Part shown: positions 16,825 through 24,842 of the stretch, piece by piece
How the letters are laid out: each line of letters begins with the position of its first letter
Numbering within the stretch: position 1 is the first letter of the stretch
NCBI GenBank assembly: GCA_009785215.1
Contig: WQWU01000026.1
Coordinates: 1-36,054, forward strand
DNA from: Treponema sp.
GTDB taxonomy: Bacteria; Spirochaetota; Spirochaetia; Treponematales; Breznakiellaceae
Length of the DNA: 36,054 nt
Reading direction: 5' to 3'
Position numbers and translations under genes: made by a program
The notes under the pieces: generated by a model
Seen by the model: the letters and a program-made list of their open reading frames with translations, nothing else
Databases searched by the model: none
Told to the model about the DNA's origin: nothing

Positions 16825-18213
16825 ATGAAAATTTATTTCAATGGAAGCGGTTTAATACCGCGTTTGTTTTTTTTACAGCTATTAATTCTTTGTTTTTCTC
16901 ACTTTGCAGTAAGTCAGGATAATGATGTTCAGGCGATTTTAACAGAGGTTGCCGAACGGCTTTCGCGCAGGGAGTTTTCTTCGGCGCTTGAATTATTTAA
17001 CCTGCTTCCGCCGGAATATGCAGAAAGTACAGGTATACGTATTATGCGGGCTTCCATACTGAATGCTGCAGGACGTCCTGCTGACGCAAGGCGGATTGCA
17101 GATGGTATTATTGCTGCAGACAGAAACAATACAGATGCTCTTATGGTATTGGCAGATGCCGCCGCACTGGAAAATAAGGAACGCGAAAGAAGGCAGTTTC
17201 TTGAAAGAGTTATAGGTATCAATGCAAATCATGCAAGAGCGCTCAACGATCTTGCAAATATCAACCTGGGGAATCAGAATCTGCGTGTTGCTGCAAATTA
17301 TTTTGACAGAGCGCTTGCCGCAGAACCTGATAATGGTGAAGCTCTTGTCGGCAGAGCTGCTGTTTTCCGGTATAACAGGGATCCGCGCAGTGCAGAACGT
17401 CTTTTAAACCAGGCTATCAGTTTATATCCTGATTGGGCAAGACCTTTTCAGGAAAGAGCAAGATTGTATAAAGGATCTGGTTTTTATAATGATGCGCTTG
17501 AAGATTTTTCCGCTGCTTTAAAACTGGAGCCGGATAATTATTGGGTGCTTGTTGATTTAGGTCAGACGCTCATGGAAGTTAACCGCAAACAGGAAGCTCT
17601 TTTACATCTTAGCCGCGCTATCGAAGTATCTCCTGATGTTTTTATGGCATATGTTTACAGCGCTGCAATTAAAGATGAACTTGGCGATTTTGCCGGCGCA
17701 GAACATGATTATACTATTTTAGCAAGGCTTAGGCCGGATTATTATTTTGCATTTGAAGCGCTTGGCATTATCAGAATGAGAAACAAACAATGGGCGCTGG
17801 CAAGGGATGCGTTTTTGGATGCTTACAGACAGGCGCCAAGAGAATACAGCTATGCAATTTTGGCTGCTTTAAACTGGATGCGTGCAGGAAGACAGGCAGA
17901 TCCAAGACAATTTTTGGCTCAGGTAATGCGCACAGCTCCAAGAGATTCTCTCGATTTTACAATGCTTAGGCTTCTACACGATTTAAGCGGCGATGCCAAT
18001 GTTACAGTATTGGTAGAAAACGAAAGAAATATTTATACAAAGTCGCGTATGCTTTATTATCTTGCCAGTTATTATGATATAAGAGGAAACAGAAACCTGG
18101 CGGAAAGGTATCATTTAATGGTTCAGGATCTTGATGCTGTAGGTTTACTGGAATGGCGTCTTAATGAATTAATTCTTGCAGAACGCGGCATTGGCATAAG
18201 GAATGCAAGATGA
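16825..18213 (+). CDS. Secreted TPR protein
   Basis: A 462-aa protein with an N-terminal signal peptide (about residues 1-30, ending SHFAVSQ) and tandem TPRs over about residues 35-350, for example NYFDRALAAEPDNGEALVGR and ALEDFSAALKLEPDNYWVLV. The last ~100 residues are helical but less regular. It probably acts as a periplasmic scaffold. Its stop overlaps the TraB-family start in an ATGA junction, so translation is coupled. Compared with the other two TPR proteins in this window, it is the only one heading an operon with a peptidase. Confidence 0.83.
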   Translation: MKIYFNGSGLIPRLFFLQLLILCFSHFAVSQDNDVQAILTEVAERLSRREFSSALELFNLLPPEYAESTGIRIMRASILNAAGRPADARRIADGIIAADRNNTDALMVLADAAALENKERERRQFLERVIGINANHARALNDLANINLGNQNLRVAANYFDRALAAEPDNGEALVGRAAVFRYNRDPRSAERLLNQAISLYPDWARPFQERARLYKGSGFYNDALEDFSAALKLEPDNYWVLVDLGQTLMEVNRKQEALLHLSRAIEVSPDVFMAYVYSAAIKDELGDFAGAEHDYTILARLRPDYYFAFEALGIIRMRNKQWALARDAFLDAYRQAPREYSYAILAALNWMRAGRQADPRQFLAQVMRTAPRDSLDFTMLRLLHDLSGDANVTVLVENERNIYTKSRMLYYLASYYDIRGNRNLAERYHLMVQDLDAVGLLEWRLNELILAERGIGIRNAR

Positions 18214-19403
18214 GCGGTAATACAACAACAATCACGCTTAACGGAATAGAATTTAAATTGATAGGAACGGCTCATGTTTCGCGTGAAAGCATAGAAGAAG
18301 TTCAAAAAATTATCCGCGAAGAAAAACCTGATATGGTTTGTGTTGAGCTGGATCAGGGCAGGTATAATTCCATTACAAAAGATGATAATTGGGAAAAACT
18401 TAATTTGTCCAAAGTATTTAAAGAGGGCAAGGGTTTTTTATTAATTGCCAATCTTGTGCTTGCAAGTTTTCAGCGCCGTCTTGGAAATGAACTGGGAGTA
18501 AAACCCGGCGAAGAAATGAAAACAGCAATAGAAACAGCAAAAGAGATGGGGCTTCCTTATTGTCTTTGCGACCGCGAGGTGCATACAACGCTCCGCCGTG
18601 CCTGGGCGAGGTGCGGTTTTTGGAGCAAATCCAAACTGCTTGCTTCTCTTTTGGCTTCCGCATTTTCCAATGAAAAATTAAATGAGCAGGAAATAGAAAA
18701 TTTAAAAAAACGCAATGAGCTTGACGGCATGATGAATGAACTGGCAGAATTTCTTCCCGGTGTTAAGGTTGTTTTAATAGATGAAAGAGATCAGTATTTG
18801 GCTTCCAAAATCTGGACATCGGCAGACGTAAATAAAACCCCGCAAAAAATTGCAGCTGTAGTCGGTGCAGGACATATGCAGGGAATGATAAGCCACCTGG
18901 AAAAATTAAGCCGCGGAGAAATAACCGCAGATACAAGTGAACTTGATATTATTCCGCCGCCAAGTATATTTTCCAAAATTCTGCGTTTTATTATTCCTGC
19001 CATGATTATTGGTCTTGTAACCGCAGGATTTATTACTGCCGGTAAAGAATTAGGTTTAACAATGATAAGAGAGTGGATACTTTGGAACGGCTCTCTTGCT
19101 GCAATCGGCGCAATTATTGCATTAGGGCATCCTTTAGCTATTCTTGTTTCATTTTTAGGTGCGCCGTTAACTACGCTTACTCCTTTTATCGGCGTTGGCA
19201 TCATTTCCGGTCTTGTTCAGGCGGCAGTAAGCAAACCCAGGGTTTCGGATGTTCAGAATATTACAGAAGATACCACCAGTATAAAAGGTATTTACAGGAA
19301 TAGAATTACAAGAGCGCTTTTGGTTTTTTTCTTTTCCAGTTTGGGCAGTTCTATTGCTACATTTGTTTTAATTCCATTAATGGGAAAGTTATTGGCAGGT
19401 TAA
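18210..19403 (+). CDS. TraB/PrgY family protein
   Basis: A 397-aa member of the TraB family. The soluble N-terminal domain carries the conserved GTAHVS (His22), the acidic VCVELDQGR and the second histidine motif GAGHMQGM; these resemble a metal-dependent hydrolase centre of the wider TraB/TIKI/EreA group. Four hydrophobic segments follow residue 245. Enterococcal TraB and PrgY limit the activity of a sex pheromone, but most bacterial and archaeal homologues have no assigned substrate, and none is implied here. Coupled to the TPR gene upstream (ATGA) and 10 bp from the M48 peptidase downstream. Confidence 0.88.
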   Translation: MSGNTTTITLNGIEFKLIGTAHVSRESIEEVQKIIREEKPDMVCVELDQGRYNSITKDDNWEKLNLSKVFKEGKGFLLIANLVLASFQRRLGNELGVKPGEEMKTAIETAKEMGLPYCLCDREVHTTLRRAWARCGFWSKSKLLASLLASAFSNEKLNEQEIENLKKRNELDGMMNELAEFLPGVKVVLIDERDQYLASKIWTSADVNKTPQKIAAVVGAGHMQGMISHLEKLSRGEITADTSELDIIPPPSIFSKILRFIIPAMIIGLVTAGFITAGKELGLTMIREWILWNGSLAAIGAIIALGHPLAILVSFLGAPLTTLTPFIGVGIISGLVQAAVSKPRVSDVQNITEDTTSIKGIYRNRITRALLVFFFSSLGSSIATFVLIPLMGKLLAG

Positions 19404-19413
19404 GGAGATTGTT

Positions 19414-20235
19414 ATGAATAGATTTCTTTTTAAAGCAGGATTATTATTTTTTTCTGCAATGGTTTTAATTACTTCCTGTTCTACAAATCCGTTTACAGGA
19501 AAAAGGACTATGGCATTTGTAGGCAACAATACGCTTTTTGCATCTTCTTTTGTTCAGTATCAGCAATTTTTAAGCGAAAACAGGGTGATTACCGGAACGC
19601 CGGAAGCTGAAATGATTAATAATGCAGGAAATAAAATCCGGATGGCTGCAGAAAAATGGGCGGCATCGGTTGGGCAGCCTGGTTATCTTTCTGATTACAG
19701 GTGGGAATTTACCCTTATTGATTCCAATGAAATAAATGCATGGGCAATGCCAGGCGGAAAAATAGTTTTTTACAGGGGCATTCTTCCTGTTACAAGAGAT
19801 GAAGCAGGTATTGCAGTAGTTATGGGTCATGAAGCTGCTCATGCTATTCTAAATCATGGACAGCAAAGGGTAAGCGCCAATATTCTTCAGCAGATTGGCG
19901 CAGTAGGTGTCAGTATTCTTGCTTCGGAACAAACTCCGGAAACACAGGCGCTTGCCATGACAATTTACGGGGCGGGTTCAACGCTTTTTGGAACTTTGCC
20001 TTATTCACGCGCTCATGAAATAGAAGCGGATCAAGTAGGACTTACGCTTATGATTATTGCAGGTTATGATCCGGAATCGGCTGCTGCTTTCTGGGAACGA
20101 ATGTCTTCATTGGGAGGCGGCAGTATTCCGCAGTTTTTAAGTACGCATCCTTCTGACACAACAAGAATTAATGCATTAAGAAGATATATTCCGGAAGCAA
20201 GAAAAACAGCGGAAAGAATAGGTATAATTCAATAA
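19414..20235 (+). CDS. M48 family metalloprotease lipoprotein
   Basis: A 273-aa lipoprotein with a type II signal sequence ending in the lipobox ITSC (Cys22). The zinc site is HEAAH (His139, Glu140, His143) plus Glu204 in HEIEADQVG, all intact, so it should be an active zinc protease. The closest well-known group is the LoiP/YcaL-type outer-membrane M48 proteases, which act in envelope protein quality control. An AAGGAG ribosome binding site precedes the ATG. It closes the TPR-TraB-M48 operon and converges on rmuC with a 3-bp gap. Confidence 0.92.
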   Translation: MNRFLFKAGLLFFSAMVLITSCSTNPFTGKRTMAFVGNNTLFASSFVQYQQFLSENRVITGTPEAEMINNAGNKIRMAAEKWAASVGQPGYLSDYRWEFTLIDSNEINAWAMPGGKIVFYRGILPVTRDEAGIAVVMGHEAAHAILNHGQQRVSANILQQIGAVGVSILASEQTPETQALAMTIYGAGSTLFGTLPYSRAHEIEADQVGLTLMIIAGYDPESAAAFWERMSSLGGGSIPQFLSTHPSDTTRINALRRYIPEARKTAERIGIIQ

Positions 20236-20238
20236 GGG

Positions 20239-21345
20239 TTATTCTGTTATTCCGGTAAGTTCTGTTTTTTGACCTGTCAGCCTTGTTACCTGATCGTTTA
20301 GTTTTTCTGCTCTTTTTTCTGTGTCGTTATACTTATTAACTGCGCTGGAAAGATGTTTTCCTACAAGGCTGTACTCTGCAAAGAATTTTCCGAATTTGTC
20401 CTGAACCTGGGTTATGTCTCTAAGGATGGTTTTTGCTTCCTGTTCAACCTTTAATCCTTTTAACCCAAAAATAATTGCCATAAGATATGCATAAAAGCTG
20501 TTAGGTGATACAGGTATTACCCGTTTTTCCATAGCGTAATTTAATAGTTCAAAATCTTTGTTTGTAAATGAATCGTTTATTATTGTTTCATAATAAACAT
20601 TTTCTGCAGGAATATACATAATTGCAAAATCAAAAGTACCTTCTGCAGGGTTTATATATTTTGATGCAATCTCATCTATGCGCTTTTTAACGCTTGTAAT
20701 AAATTCTTTTCTAAAAACTTTTTTATCTTCATCGCTGTCTGAACCTATAAACCTTTGAAAACTTTCAAGCGGAAACTTGGAATCGACAGGAACAATATTT
20801 CCTTCCAGCTTTATTACGGCATCTACCTGAGTTCCGTTTTTAAAATTATATTTAATTTCATAGTTTGCGCTTGGAAAAATCTGTTTTAAAAGTTCTTCCA
20901 GAAGATACTCGCCAAGATTTCCGCGGAGTTTCGGAGCTTGAAGTATATCCTGCAGAGAAGAAATATTTTTTCCGATTTCTTCCATATTTTTTACAGTTTT
21001 TCCCAATGTACCAAGCTGATTATGAATATCGCCGAACATCTGGTTTGTACTGGACAGTTGTTTTGTAATATTGTTCTGCGTATTGTTTAGGCTTTGATTC
21101 ATAATGGTCATCATCTGCTGGAGCTGGTTGTTAAGGTTTTTTTGAGTTTCCATTAAAAGATTCTGCTGGCTGGAAAAAGAAATATGCTGATTTTCCATTT
21201 GCTTTGTTTTTAGTTCGTTAAGCTGGTTTTTTAAATCGATCATTTGGGATGTATAATCCTGGTTTTTTCCGGAATACAATTTAACAAGAACCAAAATAAC
21301 CAGTAAAAACAGAACAGCAAAAGCGCCTAGTGTAAAAATGTCCAT
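20239..21345 (-). CDS. rmuC: DNA recombination protein RmuC
   Basis: A 368-aa protein with an N-terminal membrane anchor (residues 5-25), a long coiled coil (about 28-130), and the RmuC nuclease-like domain (about 140-320) with RGNLGEYLLEELLKQIF, the core QVDAVIKLEG...VPVDSKFPLESF and MYIPAENVYYE. RmuC limits inversions at short inverted repeats in E. coli; its endonuclease activity is presumed from the fold. It lies 9 bp downstream of murA with an AAGGAA ribosome binding site, so the two form an operon. Confidence 0.93.
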   Translation of the reverse strand: MDIFTLGAFAVLFLLVILVLVKLYSGKNQDYTSQMIDLKNQLNELKTKQMENQHISFSSQQNLLMETQKNLNNQLQQMMTIMNQSLNNTQNNITKQLSSTNQMFGDIHNQLGTLGKTVKNMEEIGKNISSLQDILQAPKLRGNLGEYLLEELLKQIFPSANYEIKYNFKNGTQVDAVIKLEGNIVPVDSKFPLESFQRFIGSDSDEDKKVFRKEFITSVKKRIDEIASKYINPAEGTFDFAIMYIPAENVYYETIINDSFTNKDFELLNYAMEKRVIPVSPNSFYAYLMAIIFGLKGLKVEQEAKTILRDITQVQDKFGKFFAEYSLVGKHLSSAVNKYNDTEKRAEKLNDQVTRLTGQKTELTGITE

Positions 21346-21354
21346 AAGAGTTCC

Positions 21355-22632
21355 TTATTCAACCCTTTGAATAAGTGCGCCAAGGGAAGAAAGCCTTTCC
21401 GGCAGATGTTCGTATCCGCGTTCAATTTGATAAACATTGCGTATTGTGCTTTTACCTTCTGCGCACATTGTAGCAATTAACATTGCCATTCCTGCGCGTA
21501 CATCAGGGCTTATAAGTTCAGAGCCGTGCAGTTTTGCAGGCCCCGAGATAACTGCGCGGTGCGGATCGCAAAGTACTATGCGTGCGCCCATGCCAATAAG
21601 TTTATCTACAAAGAACATGCGTGATTCATACATTTTTTCGTGAATTAAAACTGTTCCTTTTATTTGTGTTGCTACAACAATTACTATGCTTAAAAGATCC
21701 GGCGGAAAACCAGGCCACGGCGCATCATCAATTTTTGGGATCATTCCGCCGAGATCGTGGTTTACTTCCATACTTTGATTTTTCGGCACATGGATTACTG
21801 TTCCTTCGTGAGCCCAGACAATGCCGAGTTTTCCAAAGGCGATTTTTGCAGGACGCATATCAGAAGGACGCGCGCCTTCTATATGAAGATCGCCGCCTGT
21901 TACTGCTGCAAGACCGATAAAAGAGCCAACTTCCATAAAGTCAGGGCCAATTTCAAATTCACAGCCGTAAAGTTTTTCCACGCCGTTAATTGTAAGTATA
22001 TTGGAACCGATTCCTTCAATTTTTGCGCCCATAAGAACAAGCATATTGCAAAGATCCTGCACATGCGGCTCGCTGGCGGCATTTGTCAATATTGTTTTTC
22101 CTTTTGCTAGAACGGCTGCCATTATTGCGTTTTCTGTTGCTGTAACCGATGCTTCGTCAAGAAAAATATCTGCGCCAATAAGGTTTTTTGCCGTAAATGT
22201 AAAATTATCGCTAACTTTTACTTTTGAACCAAGTTCTGTAAGTACCTGAAAGTGAGTATCAAGTCTTCTTCTGCCGATTACATCGCCTCCCGGCGGCGGA
22301 AGCACGACTTTTCCGGTTCTTGCAAGAATCGGGCCTGCAAAAAGAATAGAAGCTCTTATTTTTTTTGCCTGTTCTTTGGGTATTTCCGATGACTTTATAT
22401 CTTTTAAAGATAACTTGAAGATATTGGGTTCTGGTGTTTCAACTTCACCTCCAATTGCTGCAAAGACATCCAGCATTACGCGGACATCTTCTATGTTGGG
22501 AATGTTTTTTAAAATAACAGGCTCATCGGTTAAAAGAGCCGCAGCGATACACGGCAGAGCGGCGTTTTTGTTGCCGCTTACCTTTATGGATCCATTTAGA
22601 GGTACGCCGCCGTTAATCAGGTATTCGCTCAT
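21355..22632 (-). CDS. murA: UDP-N-acetylglucosamine 1-carboxyvinyltransferase MurA, Cys-to-Asp variant
   Basis: A 425-aa enzyme that transfers enolpyruvate from PEP to UDP-GlcNAc, the first committed step of peptidoglycan synthesis. Lys22 and Asn23 in SGNKNAALP and the RRRLDTH segment are in place. The active-site loop reads PPGGDVIG, with Asp117 where E. coli has Cys115 (codon at 22282-22284). Asp at this site is known in other MurAs, for example mycobacterial, chlamydial and Borrelia enzymes, and removes the target of fosfomycin. I start at ATG 22632 (MSEYLINGG) and not GTG 22686: homologues begin there and the GTG lies upstream of the predicted promoter. rmuC follows. Confidence 0.95.
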   Translation of the reverse strand: MSEYLINGGVPLNGSIKVSGNKNAALPCIAAALLTDEPVILKNIPNIEDVRVMLDVFAAIGGEVETPEPNIFKLSLKDIKSSEIPKEQAKKIRASILFAGPILARTGKVVLPPPGGDVIGRRRLDTHFQVLTELGSKVKVSDNFTFTAKNLIGADIFLDEASVTATENAIMAAVLAKGKTILTNAASEPHVQDLCNMLVLMGAKIEGIGSNILTINGVEKLYGCEFEIGPDFMEVGSFIGLAAVTGGDLHIEGARPSDMRPAKIAFGKLGIVWAHEGTVIHVPKNQSMEVNHDLGGMIPKIDDAPWPGFPPDLLSIVIVVATQIKGTVLIHEKMYESRMFFVDKLIGMGARIVLCDPHRAVISGPAKLHGSELISPDVRAGMAMLIATMCAEGKSTIRNVYQIERGYEHLPERLSSLGALIQRVE

Positions 22633-22638
22633 ACATTG

Positions 22639-22667
22639 AATGTAACTTGAAAGAGCTTTACTGTCAA
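22639..22667 (-). promoter_or_regulatory. murA promoter abutting the ATG (leaderless type)
   Basis: On the minus strand a perfect TTGACA (22662-22667), a 17-bp spacer and TACATT (22639-22644) are followed by exactly 6 bp and the murA ATG. No Shine-Dalgarno lies in between. The predicted +1 is the A of ATG 22632, which supports this start over the upstream GTG. Confidence 0.6.
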
Positions 22668-22705
22668 TTATGCATCCAATCCGCACACGCGTTTCCCGGT
22701 TGTTA

Positions 22706-22734
22706 TTGCATATTTATATGGAAAGTGATATAAG
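22706..22734 (+). promoter_or_regulatory. Extended -10 promoter abutting the cyclophilin-FKBP ATG (leaderless type)
   Basis: TTGCAT (22706-22711), a 17-bp spacer, and TATAAG (22729-22734) preceded by TGA. Exactly 6 bp follow before ATG 22741. The -35 hexamer, spacing, TGN extension and 6-bp gap match the promoter at 11376 point for point. It diverges from the murA promoter, with 38 bp between the two -35 boxes. Confidence 0.65.
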
Positions 22735-22740
22735 TGTAAA

Positions 22741-23766
22741 ATGAAAAAGACTATATTATTTTTATTTATTGGAGTTATATTAATTTTGAGCGCTACAGAA
22801 ACAATTGATGCCCAGTCTTTGGGAGATGGAATTTTTGCGCGGATTACTACCAACAGGGGAGATATTGTGGTGCGTCTTGAATACCAGCGCGCTCCGCTTA
22901 CGGTTTGTAATTTTATTGCTCTTGCAGAAGGCAGGATGGATAATCACAGAGGAAGGCGTTTTTATGACGGACTTACTTTTCACAGGGTTATTTCCAGAAC
23001 AAACGGAGACGGGCAGGATTTTATGATTCAGGGCGGATGCCCGCAGGGAACAGGCACAGGCGGCCCGGGGTATCAATTTCCTGATGAAATTGATCCAGGA
23101 TTAAAACATGATAGGCCTGGTGTTCTTTCAATGGCAAATGCTGGGCCAGGAACAAATGGCAGTCAGTTTTTTATCACAATAGTTCCTACTCCGCATTTAG
23201 ACGGCCGTCATACTGTTTTTGGTTTTGTTGTTCAGGGGCAGAATATTGTTAATACAACAAGACAAGGGGATCAAATCAGGTCAATAACAATAATCCGAAA
23301 TGGAACGGAAGCAAATGCATTCAGGGCGGATCAGGAAAATTTTGATAGATTGTTAAGCCAGGTTTCCGGCAGAAGTCAGTCTCAAAGACAGTCAGACCTT
23401 GCAAGAATCCGCGCCGATTTTCCAAATACACAGCAGACAGCTTCCGGGATTCGTTACATTATTCAAACACAGGGAACCGGAAATAAACCAACACGCGGCA
23501 GAAGTGTAAGTGTTAATTATGTCGGCAGGCTGCTTAACGGTACGGTTTTTGATGATTCAAGTTTAAGGGGAAGGCCTTTAGAATTTGAGGTTGGAACCGG
23601 CAGAGTTATTCCTGGATGGGATGAAATGGTTTTAGATATGAGAATCGGCGAAAAGCGTCTTGTAATTATTCCGCCGGAACTTGCTTACGGCGACAGGGCA
23701 GTAGGCGGCGTAATTCCTCCGAACAGTTTTTTGGTTTTTGAAATGGAATTGGTAAGTTTCAGATAA
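22741..23766 (+). CDS. Secreted cyclophilin-FKBP fusion peptidyl-prolyl isomerase
   Basis: A 341-aa dual immunophilin with a signal peptide (residues 1-25). The cyclophilin domain (about 32-190) keeps the catalytic set: FHRVI (Arg), DFMIQGG (Phe, Met, Gln) and SQFFIT (Gln, Phe). The tryptophan that binds cyclosporin in human CypA is His here ([11 protein letters not shown]), as in many poorly cyclosporin-sensitive bacterial forms. A charged helical linker leads to an FKBP domain (about 230-341) with NYVG, FDDS, VIPGWDE, AYGD and IPPNS, so the FK506-pocket residues are all present. Both halves should be active PPIases in the periplasm. Cyclophilin-first fusions are known in Treponema-type bacteria, from memory. 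The PilZ gene follows after 12 bp. Confidence 0.93.
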   Translation: MKKTILFLFIGVILILSATETIDAQSLGDGIFARITTNRGDIVVRLEYQRAPLTVCNFIALAEGRMDNHRGRRFYDGLTFHRVISRTNGDGQDFMIQGGCPQGTGTGGPGYQFPDEIDPGLKHDRPGVLSMANAGPGTNGSQFFITIVPTPHLDGRHTVFGFVVQGQNIVNTTRQGDQIRSITIIRNGTEANAFRADQENFDRLLSQVSGRSQSQRQSDLARIRADFPNTQQTASGIRYIIQTQGTGNKPTRGRSVSVNYVGRLLNGTVFDDSSLRGRPLEFEVGTGRVIPGWDEMVLDMRIGEKRLVIIPPELAYGDRAVGGVIPPNSFLVFEMELVSFR

Positions 23767-23778
23767 ACCGGAAGAATT

Positions 23779-24564
23779 ATGAGCGATGAAATAATTACTG
23801 ATGAAAAAACTACAGATGAACTAACCGGCAAAAAAGTTTTTTTTCTGTATCCTACAGCCTCAGTAAAAAATCAGGTTATTACTGAACTGGTTCAGCATGA
23901 AATAGAAGTTTATACCTGTAAAGATCATAATAAACTTGGACGTGTTATAAAAAATTATCCCGATGCAATTATCTTTGCCAATATCGATGAAAGCATGCCG
24001 GAACTGGAATGGGAAAGATGGATATCCAACGTTAAAATTATAGCTCCGAATGTCAAAGTAGGAGTTTTTTCTTCCAGTTCTGATGAAGAATTAAAAAATA
24101 AATATCTGAATAAATTAAATGCAGCATGCGGTTTTATTACGCTTAAGCTGGATATGACAAAAGCAATTCAAAAAATTATTGACATTCTGGAAGTTATGAA
24201 TGTTAAAGGCAGGCGCAAGTATCTTCGCGCGTCTGTCGAACGTGAAACAACTGCAACAATTAATATGCCTTATAACGGTGAATATATTAATGGAACAATT
24301 AAAGATATAAGTGTTGTTGGTATTTCATGTGTTTTTGATCACGATCCAGGATTGAAAAAGAACGCATTGCATAAGGATCTTCAGATTAGGCTGCAGAGTA
24401 TGCTGTTAAAAGTAGAAGCAGTTGTATTTGGTTCCCGCGAAAACGACGGACAACTGGCTTATGTTTTAATTTTTACCCAGCGGATAGACCCGGAAGTCCG
24501 GGTCAAAATCCGTAAGTATATTCAGCAAAATCTGCAGTCCAAGATGGATTCCGAAATTAATTAA
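23779..24564 (+). CDS. PilZ-domain protein with N-terminal receiver-like domain
   Basis: A 261-aa cytoplasmic protein. Residues about 17-135 look like a response-regulator receiver fold (KVFFLYPTASVKNQVITELV), but the segment around the expected phospho-acceptor (AIIFANIDESMP) and the usual lysine motif are degenerate, so it is probably a pseudo-receiver. A PilZ domain follows, with the c-di-GMP-binding RRKYLR motif at about 151-156 and DISVVG about 40 residues later, both intact. It should bind c-di-GMP and pass the signal to an unknown partner. It is probably co-transcribed with the cyclophilin-FKBP gene. It converges on the PII-like gene with a 2-bp gap in AT-rich sequence. Confidence 0.87.
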   Translation: MSDEIITDEKTTDELTGKKVFFLYPTASVKNQVITELVQHEIEVYTCKDHNKLGRVIKNYPDAIIFANIDESMPELEWERWISNVKIIAPNVKVGVFSSSSDEELKNKYLNKLNAACGFITLKLDMTKAIQKIIDILEVMNVKGRRKYLRASVERETTATINMPYNGEYINGTIKDISVVGISCVFDHDPGLKKNALHKDLQIRLQSMLLKVEAVVFGSRENDGQLAYVLIFTQRIDPEVRVKIRKYIQQNLQSKMDSEIN

Positions 24565-24566
24565 AA

Positions 24567-24842
24567 TTAATTAATTCCAAAAAGTTTTATTCCCTCTCCC
24601 GGAAATTTTTTCTTTACCTTTGTTATGGCTTCTTTAATGCCTTTTGCTTCTTTTTCTTCGCACCAAATGACAAGTGAAAAATTTTCTTCCGGCCAGACAG
24701 CGTCTCCCATGCGGGGGCCGCAGGCGCCGACACCCAAAATATTTGGAATCTTTGTGTAATATTTGCCTACTTCTTCTTTTGCAAGAGCTTCAAGAATATT
24801 TTCTTCTACAGAACGATTGGCAATTATTTCTACCCGAATCAT
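24567..24842 (-). CDS. Small PII/CutA-like protein coupled to the RND pump
   Basis: A 91-aa protein whose pattern (beta IRVEIIAN, helix VEENILEALAKEE, beta YYTKIPN, loop VGACGPRMGDAVWPEENF, beta SLVIWCEEKEA, helix, beta) fits the ferredoxin-like fold of PII and PII-like proteins, such as the DUF3240 group linked to RND efflux systems. It lacks the PII uridylylation loop and the canonical ATP-binding signatures, so classical nitrogen signalling is unlikely. The ATG overlaps the stop of the RND gene (ATGA), making it the fifth, tightly coupled gene of the efflux operon. A regulatory or accessory role in efflux is inferred from position only. Confidence 0.65.
   Translation of the reverse strand: MIRVEIIANRSVEENILEALAKEEVGKYYTKIPNILGVGACGPRMGDAVWPEENFSLVIWCEEKEAKGIKEAITKVKKKFPGEGIKLFGIN

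Noticed and set aside
18791-19204. 137-codon minus-strand open frame inside the TraB-family gene
   Set aside because: Shadow of a well-supported gene; no recognisable domain.
22633-22686. GTG at 22686 as an upstream start for MurA (18 extra residues)
   Set aside because: MurA proteins normally begin close to the SxxLINGG-type segment, the extension has no family resemblance, and the predicted promoter lies between the GTG and the ATG.
24556-24586. AT-rich palindrome between the PilZ and PII-like genes as a bidirectional terminator
   Set aside because: It is made of AATT repeats with no GC pairs, so stability would be too low to call.
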